A stretch of DNA of 64,000 nt from Flexistipes sinusarabici DSM 4947 (GCF_000218625.1 NC_015672.1:1426001-1490000); one strand, 5' to 3'. Positions 17,416 through 26,007 are shown, counted from the stretch's first letter. Notes: generated by a model not told the origin, from the letters alone. Made by a program: numbers and translations.

Positions 17416-19169
17416 ACGTCCAGTTTATACGTAACATTCCCGTTTTCATCTACTACACGCCTGAATTTGCCTATAGCCGTACTGAACGTATCCACACCTG
17501 AATTTTTAAAAAGTTTTTCAAATTTCTCTTCATATTCTTTCATTATAAGTTTTGTTTCATAAGTCTGCTTTTTCAGTTTGATATAATCTTCCAGCGCATT
17601 TTGAAAATTCACAGAATTTATGTCTAATCCACGGGGAATTTTAGAGGGAATGTCCTGCTCCTGAAGATGTAAAACCGGTGTGGGATAAAGCCCTTCCGCA
17701 TAAACAAACTGACAGTTGCAATCCATTTTTGATGTTATATCCGGAACCTTTGAACGAATTTTTGCACAGCTGACAGGATTGCCTTTAAGTTTTGATTTTA
17801 AAAATTTTTCCTGCTGAATATTAAAACACTTTGCGAATATAGAATTTACCGCTTCTACTCCGTTTTCCAAATGCCCAACTGTGTGAGTAAGAACAATCAT
17901 TTCGTCATATGAAAGTTCATTTTTACATATTGCATTATTGAAAATTTCTTTAATCACGGGGCATTTATAAATAAGATACTGAAATTCCTTATCACTATCA
18001 ATGTTGTATTGAGTGGTATGAACAGGGATTTCCATTTTTTCCGAAGGTGCCATCTGTTTTGTGCCTGTATTCTCATAAATACCGCTCAGCCGGTAATAGT
18101 TTAGATAATCCAAAATTTCCGATTCAGAAGCTTTTTGTATGTTTTTTAAATAATTATCGACATCTGTTATCTCTCTGCCTTTGCTGTCAAGAAAGCAGCT
18201 TCTTTTCCCATTGGCAAGATGTATTCCCAGTGGCATTTTAACCAGATTCCCAACTCCGTTTGTTTTTACAAAATTTTGTTTAGGAAAAAGCTCTATGGCT
18301 ACCTCCGGTATTTTAGAAGGGATATTGAGCTTAATGTGTTCGCCAAACCTTTTAGCAAGCCTTGCAGGCAATGGCTTTACTAAGAATATCCAGCAGTGTC
18401 TTCCTTTGTAACCGCTGTGTTCAATATAAACTGGAATGTTAAATTTTGAACATTCATCAGCAATTGATTTTGCTGTATTTTGTGTTGCAATATCAAGCTC
18501 TTTCCATTTTTCATCATCTGGAAGTGCTTGTTTTAAGGCAAATTTTGCAATATCCACGTCAATACAAATCCAATTAATAGTACTGTCCAGCCGGTGCTGA
18601 TATATACCTATTGTTATGTTGCCATTTAAATGATTTCTTATGACTTTCTCACTCAGCGGCTCATAAACAGGTATATATCCGGCTTTGCCTTCGGGGCTTT
18701 TCCACTGCCTTGCGTAAACCCCTTCTCTGCCGCTAAAAAGTGAAAAAAGCATCGTTAATGTTGTATCGGAGAATTGTTTCTGTATCAGATAGTTTGGGTT
18801 TTTATCCTCGAATATATTTTTAAAATAACTGTTGTTTGTCTGCTTAAAAGCGTATTTTGCTAATTTTTCTGCTGATTCTGCATTGTCAATTTCCAAAAGT
18901 ATATTTACAGCCTGCTTGTAATAACCGGCGTTTTTTGGCTCTATTTTTATCAGTGACTTCAATATTTTTAACGCTCTTGTGGGATTTGTATCGTTAAGAT
19001 GGTATTCAAGTAGTTTTTCAAGTATTGGCTTTTTATTATCAGTTTGTTGAAGAGCCATGTTAAGATATTTAAGCGTAGCCTGAATATCACCTTGATTTTC
19101 GGCTTCTTCAGCAAATTTCAAATATTCTTCACAAGATTTTTGAAAACCGAGATCATTACTTTGGGGCAT
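17412..19169 (-). CDS. CRISPR-associated primase-polymerase (CAPP) with N-terminal TPRs
   Basis: About 585 residues. Residues 1-125 are TPR-like helices. Residues 130-340 form an archaeo-eukaryotic primase domain of the TOTE type. It has the catalytic pair in NWICIDVDI (Asp206, Asp208, counted from the TTG at 19175), SGYKGRHCWIF (Ser254, His260) and GNLVKMPLGIH. The C-terminal part has spaced cysteines (CPVIKEIF, SCAKIR, CNCQF) and YPTPVLHL, resembling the PriL-like region of these enzymes. Described CAPPs have primase and polymerase activity and interact with or are fused to Cas1 in type III loci. Start: ATG 19169 with AGAGG 8 nt upstream; TTG 19175 is too close to it. Leads the CAPP-cas1-cas2 operon. 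Confidence 0.85.
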   Translation of the reverse strand: MPQSNDLGFQKSCEEYLKFAEEAENQGDIQATLKYLNMALQQTDNKKPILEKLLEYHLNDTNPTRALKILKSLIKIEPKNAGYYKQAVNILLEIDNAESAEKLAKYAFKQTNNSYFKNIFEDKNPNYLIQKQFSDTTLTMLFSLFSGREGVYARQWKSPEGKAGYIPVYEPLSEKVIRNHLNGNITIGIYQHRLDSTINWICIDVDIAKFALKQALPDDEKWKELDIATQNTAKSIADECSKFNIPVYIEHSGYKGRHCWIFLVKPLPARLAKRFGEHIKLNIPSKIPEVAIELFPKQNFVKTNGVGNLVKMPLGIHLANGKRSCFLDSKGREITDVDNYLKNIQKASESEILDYLNYYRLSGIYENTGTKQMAPSEKMEIPVHTTQYNIDSDKEFQYLIYKCPVIKEIFNNAICKNELSYDEMIVLTHTVGHLENGVEAVNSIFAKCFNIQQEKFLKSKLKGNPVSCAKIRSKVPDITSKMDCNCQFVYAEGLYPTPVLHLQEQDIPSKIPRGLDINSVNFQNALEDYIKLKKQTYETKLIMKEYEEKFEKLFKNSGVDTFSTAIGKFRRVVDENGNVTYKLDV

Positions 19170-19286
19170 ATTCAAATCCTCTATAAAATTAGGATAACTG
19201 TTTCATATATCAACAAACAAACACTACCGACATTTTCTGACAAATTTTTATCTGGATTTTCCACTTAATATAAATTATAAAAAAGT

Positions 19287-19841
19287 ATGTTTAATCTTGG
19301 AGACTTGGAAAGCTTCAGAGAATTAAAGAAACATTATCGCTTAAATGATGCAGAAATATACGTTGTTAATGTATGTTTAGCATACCACTGTTTCAAGCAA
19401 CTTTTAGCAGGTGATATCGAGTATCTATCAAGAAATAAAACAAAAAAACGACCTATTGTAATTTATCAGTCTGAAGGTAACAAAGCCTATTTTTTCCCGC
19501 TTTCCACAAACCAAAATACCTTTAGAGACAAAGATATTTTATTCGATTACAGCAAATGCTCCATTCAATCCACCTGCAATGACAGTATTAACCGTAAAAA
19601 AGCAATAGTTTTCACAAACTATCAAATTATACGTTACAAAAAAAAGAAGATAAAAAAGCCGGCTAAATTTCATATCGATTTGTTTTTGTTAGATGAAATA
19701 TTAAGAGAAGAAGGGGTTTATAAAGAAGCTGCAGAATCTTGTAGGGACTCTACCGGAAAGATCCCCCAGGTAATAAAATACTGTGGTTTGTGCAATAAAG
19801 ATTACGTAAATTCGATTAAGAGAAAAATCTATGAGAAATGA
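19287..19841 (+). CDS. 184-residue protein of unknown function, first gene of the Calp operon
   Basis: I do not recognise the family with confidence. Basic protein (KTKKRPIVIYQSEGNKAYFF at about 50-69, RYKKKKIKKPAK near 125), with a C-terminal CGLCNK pair. The arrangement RPIVIY, then a beta-rich stretch, then IVFTNYQIIR is reminiscent of PemK/MazF folds, but that is weak. It overlaps calpS by 11 bp, so it belongs to the same transcript. It could be an extra partner, a target, or a regulator of the sigma/protease module. No good ribosome binding site is seen before the ATG. Confidence 0.65.
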   Translation: MFNLGDLESFRELKKHYRLNDAEIYVVNVCLAYHCFKQLLAGDIEYLSRNKTKKRPIVIYQSEGNKAYFFPLSTNQNTFRDKDILFDYSKCSIQSTCNDSINRKKAIVFTNYQIIRYKKKKIKKPAKFHIDLFLLDEILREEGVYKEAAESCRDSTGKIPQVIKYCGLCNKDYVNSIKRKIYEK

Positions 19842-20496
19842 CAAAGAGATAATTAAATTTTTAAAAAGACCTGAGAGCTCAGAAGAAGGTTATCATTCAC
19901 TCCTGCAACTGTTTTCATATTCCTTTTATAAGTTTGATGTAATTAAAAACAACTATGAGTGCGACGCTGTTTTTCACGATTTTCTGCTTAAAAATATATT
20001 CCACAATAAAACCTTTTTCTTATTTCTTCACAGTTCGGATGAGAAGGATATTATGCCTTATTTAAAGAAAATGATCAGAAATTTTTTAATAAATCTTCGC
20101 AACAAAACAATTAGAAAAGGTACTGATTTATCTTTGGATGAAACTTTAAATGATGACAGTAATGACACCTTTGCAGATATGCTGAAAAATGAGAGAGTTT
20201 CTCATGAGCTTATTTTTGAAGCAAAATCTATATTATCTATTTTCCTTAACACCTTAACAGAAAAAAATAAGAGAATCTTGTGCCAGTATCTATATTCTAA
20301 AGAATATCAATTTATATCAGGAATAAACAGAGACGCTTTCGATAAAGCTGTGGAACGTATTAAAAAGAAGGTGCGGGAAATTGTCGAGCAAAACAAACTG
20401 TCGTTTGATAGCATAAAAGTTTTTTTTGATTATATTTATGTGTCAGAAGTGTGCGACAAAATGCGTTTAGATAATGGAGACACTGATGAAAAGTAA
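19831..20496 (+). CDS. calpS: CalpS-like ECF-type sigma factor
   Basis: 221 residues. IMPYLKKMIRNFLINLRNK (about 72-90) looks like sigma region 2, and LTEKNKRILCQYLYSKEYQF with DAFDKAVERIKKKVREI (about 146-185) like region 4. The C-terminus is longer than a minimal ECF factor. In the characterised system, CalpS is held by CalpT and released when CalpL cuts CalpT, redirecting RNA polymerase. The assignment rests on fold-like sequence plus its place between a MazF-like gene and a SAVED-Lon gene. It overlaps both neighbours. Confidence 0.7.
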   Translation: MRNDKEIIKFLKRPESSEEGYHSLLQLFSYSFYKFDVIKNNYECDAVFHDFLLKNIFHNKTFFLFLHSSDEKDIMPYLKKMIRNFLINLRNKTIRKGTDLSLDETLNDDSNDTFADMLKNERVSHELIFEAKSILSIFLNTLTEKNKRILCQYLYSKEYQFISGINRDAFDKAVERIKKKVREIVEQNKLSFDSIKVFFDYIYVSEVCDKMRLDNGDTDEK

Positions 20497-21409
20497 CAGC
20501 AATCTTGAAGAACTTTTCAGAATATATCTGGAACATAAAAATGACGAAGAAGTAGAACGTTCCGGCTTTGAGCGGGACGGAATGGTTGGAAAAATGCAGG
20601 GAGATTATTCAAAATTTATGTCGTTATTTAACACCAGCTCCCGCTCCGGGGCTGGGCCTGACAAACCTTCCAATTATGAGCTTGGTGAGCTTTACATTGT
20701 GGATGACATGATATTTTTGCTTGCCGGAGAACACGGAAATTTTTATTTTGGTTATAAAGTAACCGAATGGGTTGAATTCGCCACACATGAAGATTTCGTG
20801 TTTAAATTCAGCGGTAACAGCTGGATGGTTATCCTTTCCACGGAATTATATATATCGAGAGAAAAATTGGGCTCTTTTATTGGTGCATTGGATGAGGAAT
20901 ATGCAGATGCTCTCTATGAATATATGGTAAATGATTATTTAGAAGAAAAATTCACCGGTCGTAAAATCCCCATTGATGATTATAATTATTTGGAAAATCA
21001 ATTCAGAATACTGGAGTTAAAGAAAGTTGCTGATTATTGTTTCGGTCAGTTTATTGCTATGGAAGAAGATATTAGAAAAAATGAAAATGAGATTATTAAC
21101 CTGAACGATCTTAAAGAGCGATTATCTTTTATGCTGAAAAATACCGATCTGCCAAATGCAGCTTTTGATGCAAGACAGAGTGCAATCGGTGAAAATTTTA
21201 TCCTGATTTTTGATCCGAATGATAAAATATTAACAATAACGATAAGCGAAAAACTTTTATTAAAGCGGTTTGCTAAAATGGAATTTTTTGGGAATACTTT
21301 TTACTTTTATATAGAAAAGCCGCAAATTGAGATTGAGGTACCTTTTGACTTTATAAATGTTGATTATTTGGCGGAAAATATCAGAGTAGTCGATGAAAAC
21401 GATATTTGA
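20486..21409 (+). CDS. calpT: CalpT-like MazF-fold protein, predicted CalpL substrate
   Basis: About 307 residues. Residues about 45-140 look MazF-like: GELYIVDDMIFLLAG, WMVILSTELYISREKL and FIGALDEEYADAL. A long helix (EEDIRKNENEIINLNDLKER) links to a C-terminal domain of about 90 residues. That matches CalpT, whose cyclic-tetra-adenylate-triggered cleavage frees a C-terminal piece bound to CalpS. ATG 20486 is chosen because GGAG sits 6 nt upstream; ATG 20474 has none. It overlaps calpS by 11 bp and calpL by 17 bp. Whether it keeps any toxin activity cannot be seen. Confidence 0.65.
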   Translation: MKSNSNLEELFRIYLEHKNDEEVERSGFERDGMVGKMQGDYSKFMSLFNTSSRSGAGPDKPSNYELGELYIVDDMIFLLAGEHGNFYFGYKVTEWVEFATHEDFVFKFSGNSWMVILSTELYISREKLGSFIGALDEEYADALYEYMVNDYLEEKFTGRKIPIDDYNYLENQFRILELKKVADYCFGQFIAMEEDIRKNENEIINLNDLKERLSFMLKNTDLPNAAFDARQSAIGENFILIFDPNDKILTITISEKLLLKRFAKMEFFGNTFYFYIEKPQIEIEVPFDFINVDYLAENIRVVDENDI

Positions 21410-22910
21410 CAATATTCAAGAAGGCAGAAATCACAAAATTATTGAACAATGTATAAAAGATGGCAGCATAAACCAAGACTCACTCCCGTACTGCTACTCA
21501 TTATTTTCAAAAACTGAATTTTCCAGGTACCGCAGCCTAAAATCGTACTTTCTCCAATCCATATTTACTTATGATCATTTATTTAATATAGAATATTTAT
21601 GTAAACATTTGCAAATAACGGAAAATGACAGTTATGCTCTGAAAACTGCAAAAATCAAAAGAGCATATTTCCCGGTTACTTCTCACAATAATGGTAATGA
21701 ATCGGAAATACAGGAGCTGATTTTTTTCGACGTAGAGCTTGAAAGCAGTACATTGACATTTCCAAACGAAAATAATCATGTAAAAGATGCACTCATATCC
21801 GTTTCAAAAGCGTTAAAACGGAATTTTTTTATTATGTTTGACAATTATTTTGCGGGCAGGTCTTTTTCTCTTGCAGCCGCAGCAGCTGGATTGCTGAAGG
21901 AAGATAAGCTTAAATATTTTGCTTTCTCAGGCGAGGTTAAAGAAAACGCAAATATTGCAAAAGTAGAAAATTTACCTGCAAAAAGAAAAGTCTCCGAAGA
22001 AAAAGATCTGTTTTTTGTCTCACCGGATTCGGTGGATAATTTAAACCAGTTGACAAAACTGAATGCTGAAACCGTAGATATTCCTTTCATACAGCTTTTC
22101 GGAAAACAAAAAACCGAGTTAGAGAAAAACCTTGAAAAAATTTCGGGTAATGAAATTGTTAACGATTATAAAATTTGGGTTGGAATACTTGGCGGTGATA
22201 AATCTCTCGTTTTTACACATACAGAGGAAATGCTGGAAAATACTACAGAAGTTTGGGATGAGTTACTTCTGGATTTTTATGAAAAGATAAACAAATTATA
22301 TCAACTGCCATATTATGTTAATATTCATTTTTTAGGAAGTCTGTCTGCTTTCGCATTTTTATCGGGTATTGTATTCGGGGCTAAAAATAAAATCACAATT
22401 CACCACTACCAGGATGGCAGTATTTTTAGAGTTATGGATTTTTCGGAAAAATCTGTCCGACTGTTAAAGAGCAAAACAAAAAAGTACGAAAAAGTAAAAT
22501 ATAGTGTCGGGTATACAGAAACGGAATCAGAAGATGCAGCCATTGTTATTTATCTTGCAAGCCATAATCCTAAAAATGATGCACAAGAATACATTAAATC
22601 AAATCTAAAGTGCAGTATGCTGTTTTTATGTTTAGAAAATAATCAAGGCAATATTGATTTGAATGAAGAGGACTGGATCAAAACTGTAGCCGAGATTTAC
22701 TCTCTTGTGGATGAAGCCAGTGAACTTATTGGCAAGAGTATTAGAAAGTATCATTTTTTTATGAGCATACCGGTTCCTGTAGCTTTTGGTTTTGGGATGG
22801 CTTATGGGGATTATAAGAAAATTGCCGTGTACAATTATGACAAAAGTCTAAGCACTTACAAAAAAGTTGCTGACAGTGATTTGTCAAAAAACCTAAAAAT
22901 GGCTTTTTGA
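21393..22910 (+). CDS. calpL: CalpL-like SAVED-Lon protease
   Basis: 505 residues. The middle part (about 105-240) is Lon-protease-like: AGRSFSLAAAAAGLL supplies the candidate nucleophile Ser157, and VENLPAKRKV the candidate Lys197, about 40 residues apart as in Lon Ser-Lys dyads. The C-terminal 270 residues match a SAVED sensor: WVGILGGDK, NIHFLGSLSAFAFLSGIVFG, and the terminal YHFFMSIPVPVAFGFGMAYG with IAVYNYD. In the known system cyclic tetra-adenylate oligomerises CalpL, which then cuts CalpT. Last gene of its operon, next to a III-A locus that should provide the signal. Confidence 0.82.
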   Translation: MKTIFDNIQEGRNHKIIEQCIKDGSINQDSLPYCYSLFSKTEFSRYRSLKSYFLQSIFTYDHLFNIEYLCKHLQITENDSYALKTAKIKRAYFPVTSHNNGNESEIQELIFFDVELESSTLTFPNENNHVKDALISVSKALKRNFFIMFDNYFAGRSFSLAAAAAGLLKEDKLKYFAFSGEVKENANIAKVENLPAKRKVSEEKDLFFVSPDSVDNLNQLTKLNAETVDIPFIQLFGKQKTELEKNLEKISGNEIVNDYKIWVGILGGDKSLVFTHTEEMLENTTEVWDELLLDFYEKINKLYQLPYYVNIHFLGSLSAFAFLSGIVFGAKNKITIHHYQDGSIFRVMDFSEKSVRLLKSKTKKYEKVKYSVGYTETESEDAAIVIYLASHNPKNDAQEYIKSNLKCSMLFLCLENNQGNIDLNEEDWIKTVAEIYSLVDEASELIGKSIRKYHFFMSIPVPVAFGFGMAYGDYKKIAVYNYDKSLSTYKKVADSDLSKNLKMAF

Positions 22911-22917
22911 CTAATTA

Positions 22918-22958
22918 GTTAATCCTGGAAATGGCATATTTTCTTAAAATTTGCCATT
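22918..22958. mobile_element. Solo IS-end remnant related to the two IS5-family copies
   Basis: GTTAATCCTGGAAATGGCAT and the following ATTTTCTTAAAATTTGCCAT closely resemble the transposase-distal end of the IS at 9338-9378, with a handful of substitutions. No transposase sequence follows, so this is a decayed end or a related miniature element. Confidence 0.65.
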
Positions 22959-22997
22959 ATAACCCATTCCAGAAAATTCTAGTCTTAAAAATATATG

Positions 22998-23120
22998 GGG
23001 TCAGGTAAATTATGCTTTGTAGCCATGGCGGGACTGAAGCCCCACTTCCAAAAAATAACATGCTTTTTTGATTTTCTTATTTTCTTGACTGTAATAAATT
23101 GGGTCAGGTAAATTATGCTT
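22998..23120. repeat. Pair of 20-bp GGGTCAGGTAAATTATGCTT direct repeats
   Basis: The identical 20-mer occurs at 22998-23017 and 23101-23120. GGGGTCAGG motifs of this kind often border REP-associated (Y1) transposase genes; none remains here, so this may be a transposase scar. Confidence 0.55.
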
Positions 23121-23123
23121 CCA

Positions 23124-23370
23124 ATGTTTAATGTTTAATGTTCAATGTTGAATGCCCAATCAACCAATACACAAATTAACAAATATACTACTCAACAATC
23201 TCAACCTATTCAACTTCCTCAACCTTTACCTTTACCTTTACCTTTGCCTTTGCCTTTGCCTTTGCCTCTGCCTCTGCTTTTGATTTTAACTTAGCACTTA
23301 AAACTTAACACTTAACACTAATTAACCATCTCACTACTTCACTCTCTCAGCACTCAGCACTTAACACTAT
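23124..23370. repeat. Modular low-complexity repeat, copy B
   Basis: Same order as copy A: TGTTTAA heptamers, the fixed AATGCCCAATCAACCAATAC segment, an array of CCTTTA then CCTTTG then CCTCTG hexamers, then ACTTAA/ACTTAG heptamers. This copy lacks the palindromic insertion of copy A and has more hexamers. Confidence 0.75.
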
Positions 23371-23372
23371 TA

Positions 23373-24242
23373 CTAATACTTTGTCGCAAGAAAGATGCCC
23401 GAAAAAACAGCGGCAATCCCAGCAAAATGATAAGCGGCAAATGTTTCACCGAGAAAAATTACTGCCAGAATACTGCCGAAAACGGGCATCAGATGTATAA
23501 ATGGAGCCACTTTTGAAGCTCCTACTTCCCTGACAGCCCTGTTCCAGCTGAGGAAAGCAGCCAGAGAAGCAAAAATACCGGTATATGCAATACTGAAAAA
23601 AGTCAATACACCAATCTGAATCTGTTTATCTAAAACAAAATTTTCTATCATAACAAAAGGTGTTAAAATAATCAGGCCAACAACAGCTATACATTGCATA
23701 AAAACAACAGGATTTAGCTCTTTTGGATATTTTTTCAGAAGGTTGGAATAAAATGCCCAGCAAAATCCGGCAATAAGCACTAAAATATCCCCTCTGTTAA
23801 CATTCAACGCAAAAAGCAGAAACGGATTACCCTCTGTCAAAACAATTATAACACCGGAGAACGAAATCAAAATACCGAGCATTTTCAACAAAGATATTTT
23901 TTCGCCAAACATAAAGAATGATACTATCAGAATAGAAATAGGGATGAAGGAGTTAACAAGTATGGCATTAATTGCTGAAGTATAGTGCACAGCCGTATAA
24001 ATCAGTGTATTAAACATGGCAACGCCCAGAAGCCCGATTAAAACAATATAGCCCTTATTGGCCAGTATGATTTTACCCTGGCCTTTAAACAGTCTGTAAG
24101 AAAATGGTAAAAGAATAATACAGGCTGTAAGCCACCTGAAATATCCCAAACTTATCGGCGGGATTACAAGAGATGCCCCCTTCCCCACGACAAAATTTCC
24201 GGACCACAAAAGTGCACTCAAAGCCGCCAGCAAATAAGGCAT
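23373..24242 (-). CDS. EamA/DMT-superfamily transporter
   Basis: 289 residues with about ten hydrophobic helices in two homologous halves. It starts MPYLLAALSALLWSGNFVVG and has GYFRWLTACIILLP, the typical EamA opening. The second half starts at GDILVLIAGFCWAFYSNLLK and ends with PVFGSILAVIFLGE. This family exports small metabolites across the inner membrane; substrate unknown. It lies 62 bp after tupC on the same strand and may be co-transcribed. Confidence 0.88.
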   Translation of the reverse strand: MPYLLAALSALLWSGNFVVGKGASLVIPPISLGYFRWLTACIILLPFSYRLFKGQGKIILANKGYIVLIGLLGVAMFNTLIYTAVHYTSAINAILVNSFIPISILIVSFFMFGEKISLLKMLGILISFSGVIIVLTEGNPFLLFALNVNRGDILVLIAGFCWAFYSNLLKKYPKELNPVVFMQCIAVVGLIILTPFVMIENFVLDKQIQIGVLTFFSIAYTGIFASLAAFLSWNRAVREVGASKVAPFIHLMPVFGSILAVIFLGETFAAYHFAGIAAVFSGIFLATKY

Positions 24243-24304
24243 TCAAAAACCTCATTAAAGTTTAATCTGATGTTTTGCACTAATGAAAGAAAAAGTCAAA
24301 GAAA

Positions 24305-25318
24305 TTATTTATACCATTTGGCAGATGAGGCTTTAAAAACAACATAAACTTCTTTATTTTTTGACAAATCAAGCTCGAGCAAAGCTTTTTTGGATATATA
24401 GGATACAAGCCGAAGATCATCTTTTACCAAACCAACTTTTACTTTTTTCTCCTGTATCTCGATATCATTTACCTTCATTTTAATAACATTTCGGGCAGAT
24501 ATATTTATAGGCTCATCCAGGGCGATAAGAATATCTTCAGGATTTATATAACAGCCTTCATCCACAGGTTTTTCAGGTGAGGAAACTATAACATCCGTTT
24601 TTGCAAAACATTTATGATACAATCCTGAAGCAAAATATTCAAACCCCCTTCCCAAATCATTTTCATATTTTTGCGTGTAAAGACGGCCGTTATTAAGATA
24701 ACAAATTTTGTCAGCAGTGGCAGTGAGCCATTCATAATCGTGACTGCTTACAATTATGCACTTATTCTGCTTTTTCAGTTCAGTAAGAAAACCGGTAATA
24801 ATCGACAGACTTTTTGAATCCACGTTAGCAGTGGGCTCATCCAGCAGTATAATATCCGGGTTAAAAATAAGCTTCTGAGCAAGAGAAAGTCTTTTCTTTT
24901 CACCACCGGAAAGTTCGAGAGGTTTTTTATGAAGAAATATATGAGGATCAAATGAAAGTTTTTTAAGTATTCTGTTAATATTTTCCAGATGCACTGTTTC
25001 ATTCCTTAATTTTAAAGGATATATCAAGTTATCTTTTACTTTTCTTTTTAAAAGTTTCGGCTCCTGAAACACAAAACTCATTTTTCTCTTTATTTTTAAA
25101 TTATTGACAGATGCACTATATCCGTTAATAAAGATTTCGCCGGAATCAGGAGCCATAATAAGACCGAGTATTTTCAGAAAAGTGGTTTTGCCACTACCGT
25201 TAGGACCGTAAAAACCGTACACTTTCCCATATGAAGCATTGAACTGAGAAACAAAAAGGCTGAAATCAGAATCAAATGTTTTTTCAATGTTTACACCCGA
25301 AACAGCCGTGCTATTCAC
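24305..25318 (-). CDS. tupC: Tungstate/molybdate ABC importer, ATP-binding subunit
   Basis: 337 residues. ATPase domain: Walker A GPNGSGKTT (about 39-47), signature LSGGEKKRLSLAQ, Walker B IILLDEPTANVD, and switch His in SSHDYEW. Residues about 245-337 form a TOBE-like domain (NISARNVIKMKVNDIEIQ), common in oxyanion importers. The start is GTG 25318, five bases after GAGG and overlapping the tupB stop. Tungsten fits anaerobes with tungsto- or molybdoenzymes. Molybdate cannot be excluded. Confidence 0.85.
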   Translation of the reverse strand: MNSTAVSGVNIEKTFDSDFSLFVSQFNASYGKVYGFYGPNGSGKTTFLKILGLIMAPDSGEIFINGYSASVNNLKIKRKMSFVFQEPKLLKRKVKDNLIYPLKLRNETVHLENINRILKKLSFDPHIFLHKKPLELSGGEKKRLSLAQKLIFNPDIILLDEPTANVDSKSLSIITGFLTELKKQNKCIIVSSHDYEWLTATADKICYLNNGRLYTQKYENDLGRGFEYFASGLYHKCFAKTDVIVSSPEKPVDEGCYINPEDILIALDEPINISARNVIKMKVNDIEIQEKKVKVGLVKDDLRLVSYISKKALLELDLSKNKEVYVVFKASSAKWYK

Positions 25319-26007
25319 TACATCCTCTCTGTTAAATACATGCTGAAAAAATTAATAATAATGGCAATACTCATAAGGACAATGCCAAGAGCTATTCCCA
25401 TTGCAAACTCACCTTTACCCGTCTCAAGTGCTATGGCTGTAGTCATGGTTCTTGTGGCCCATTTAATATTCCCACCAAGCATCATGGAAACGCCTACTTC
25501 GGCAAAGACCCTGCCGAAGGCTGTAACTGCCGCCGCAAAAATTGCCGGTTTGGCTTCATACATATATGTCAAGGACATCTGCAGCCGTCCTGCTCCCATA
25601 CTGGACAGTTCCTCTGCCAGTCTTCTGTCCATAGAGCCAACCGCAGAAGCGGTAAGTGCAATGACAATAGGAACAGCAAGAAAAAACTGCCCGATGGCAA
25701 TACCTTTTATAGTAAAGAGTAAATCAAAATCCCCCAAAGGGCCTCTGCTGCTTATAAACATATAAACAAAAAGCCCAATAACTACCGTTGGCAAAGAAAG
25801 CAATGAATTTACAATATTTTGAATAATTTTTCTGCCTTTAAAATTATAAAACCCCAAAATAAAACCCAAAGGCAAACCGATTGTTAAGCTTGCCAAAAGA
25901 GACAGAGTCGAGGCACTCAGTGAAGTAAAGATAGCAGAATAAGTTTCCGCATCAAGTGTAGCAATCAGTATAAATGCATTTTTAATACCATTCAGAAAAT
26001 AATCCAA
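25318..26007 (-). CDS. tupB: Tungstate/molybdate ABC importer, permease subunit
   Basis: 229 residues with five or six membrane helices. The permease EAA-like loop is seen in SSMGAGRLQMSLTYMYEAKP. RVFAEVGVSMMLGGNIKWAT is typical of TupB. The start is TTG 26007 with GAGG 9 nt upstream. A 95-bp spacer of heptamer repeats separates it from tupA, unusual within an importer operon. Confidence 0.87.
   Translation of the reverse strand: MDYFLNGIKNAFILIATLDAETYSAIFTSLSASTLSLLASLTIGLPLGFILGFYNFKGRKIIQNIVNSLLSLPTVVIGLFVYMFISSRGPLGDFDLLFTIKGIAIGQFFLAVPIVIALTASAVGSMDRRLAEELSSMGAGRLQMSLTYMYEAKPAIFAAAVTAFGRVFAEVGVSMMLGGNIKWATRTMTTAIALETGKGEFAMGIALGIVLMSIAIIINFFSMYLTERM

Larger units (their letters stand above)
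22911..23372. other. Gene-free 460-bp region with mobile-element debris and repeats
   Basis: No gene is seen. It contains an IS-end remnant (22918-22958), two copies of a GGGTCAGG element (22998-23017, 23101-23120) and copy B of the modular low-complexity repeat. It marks the right border of the CRISPR island. Confidence 0.7.

Noticed and set aside
16405-19169. Reverse transcriptase-Cas1 fusion as the source of RNA-derived spacers
   Set aside because: No RT motif (YxDD type) is present in cas1 or its partner; the IDVDI motif belongs to a primase-polymerase fold.
19176-19286. ECF-type promoter for CalpS autoregulation
   Set aside because: Some TGACA and TATAAA-like words occur, but their spacing is poor and no paired motif was found elsewhere in the window to support it.
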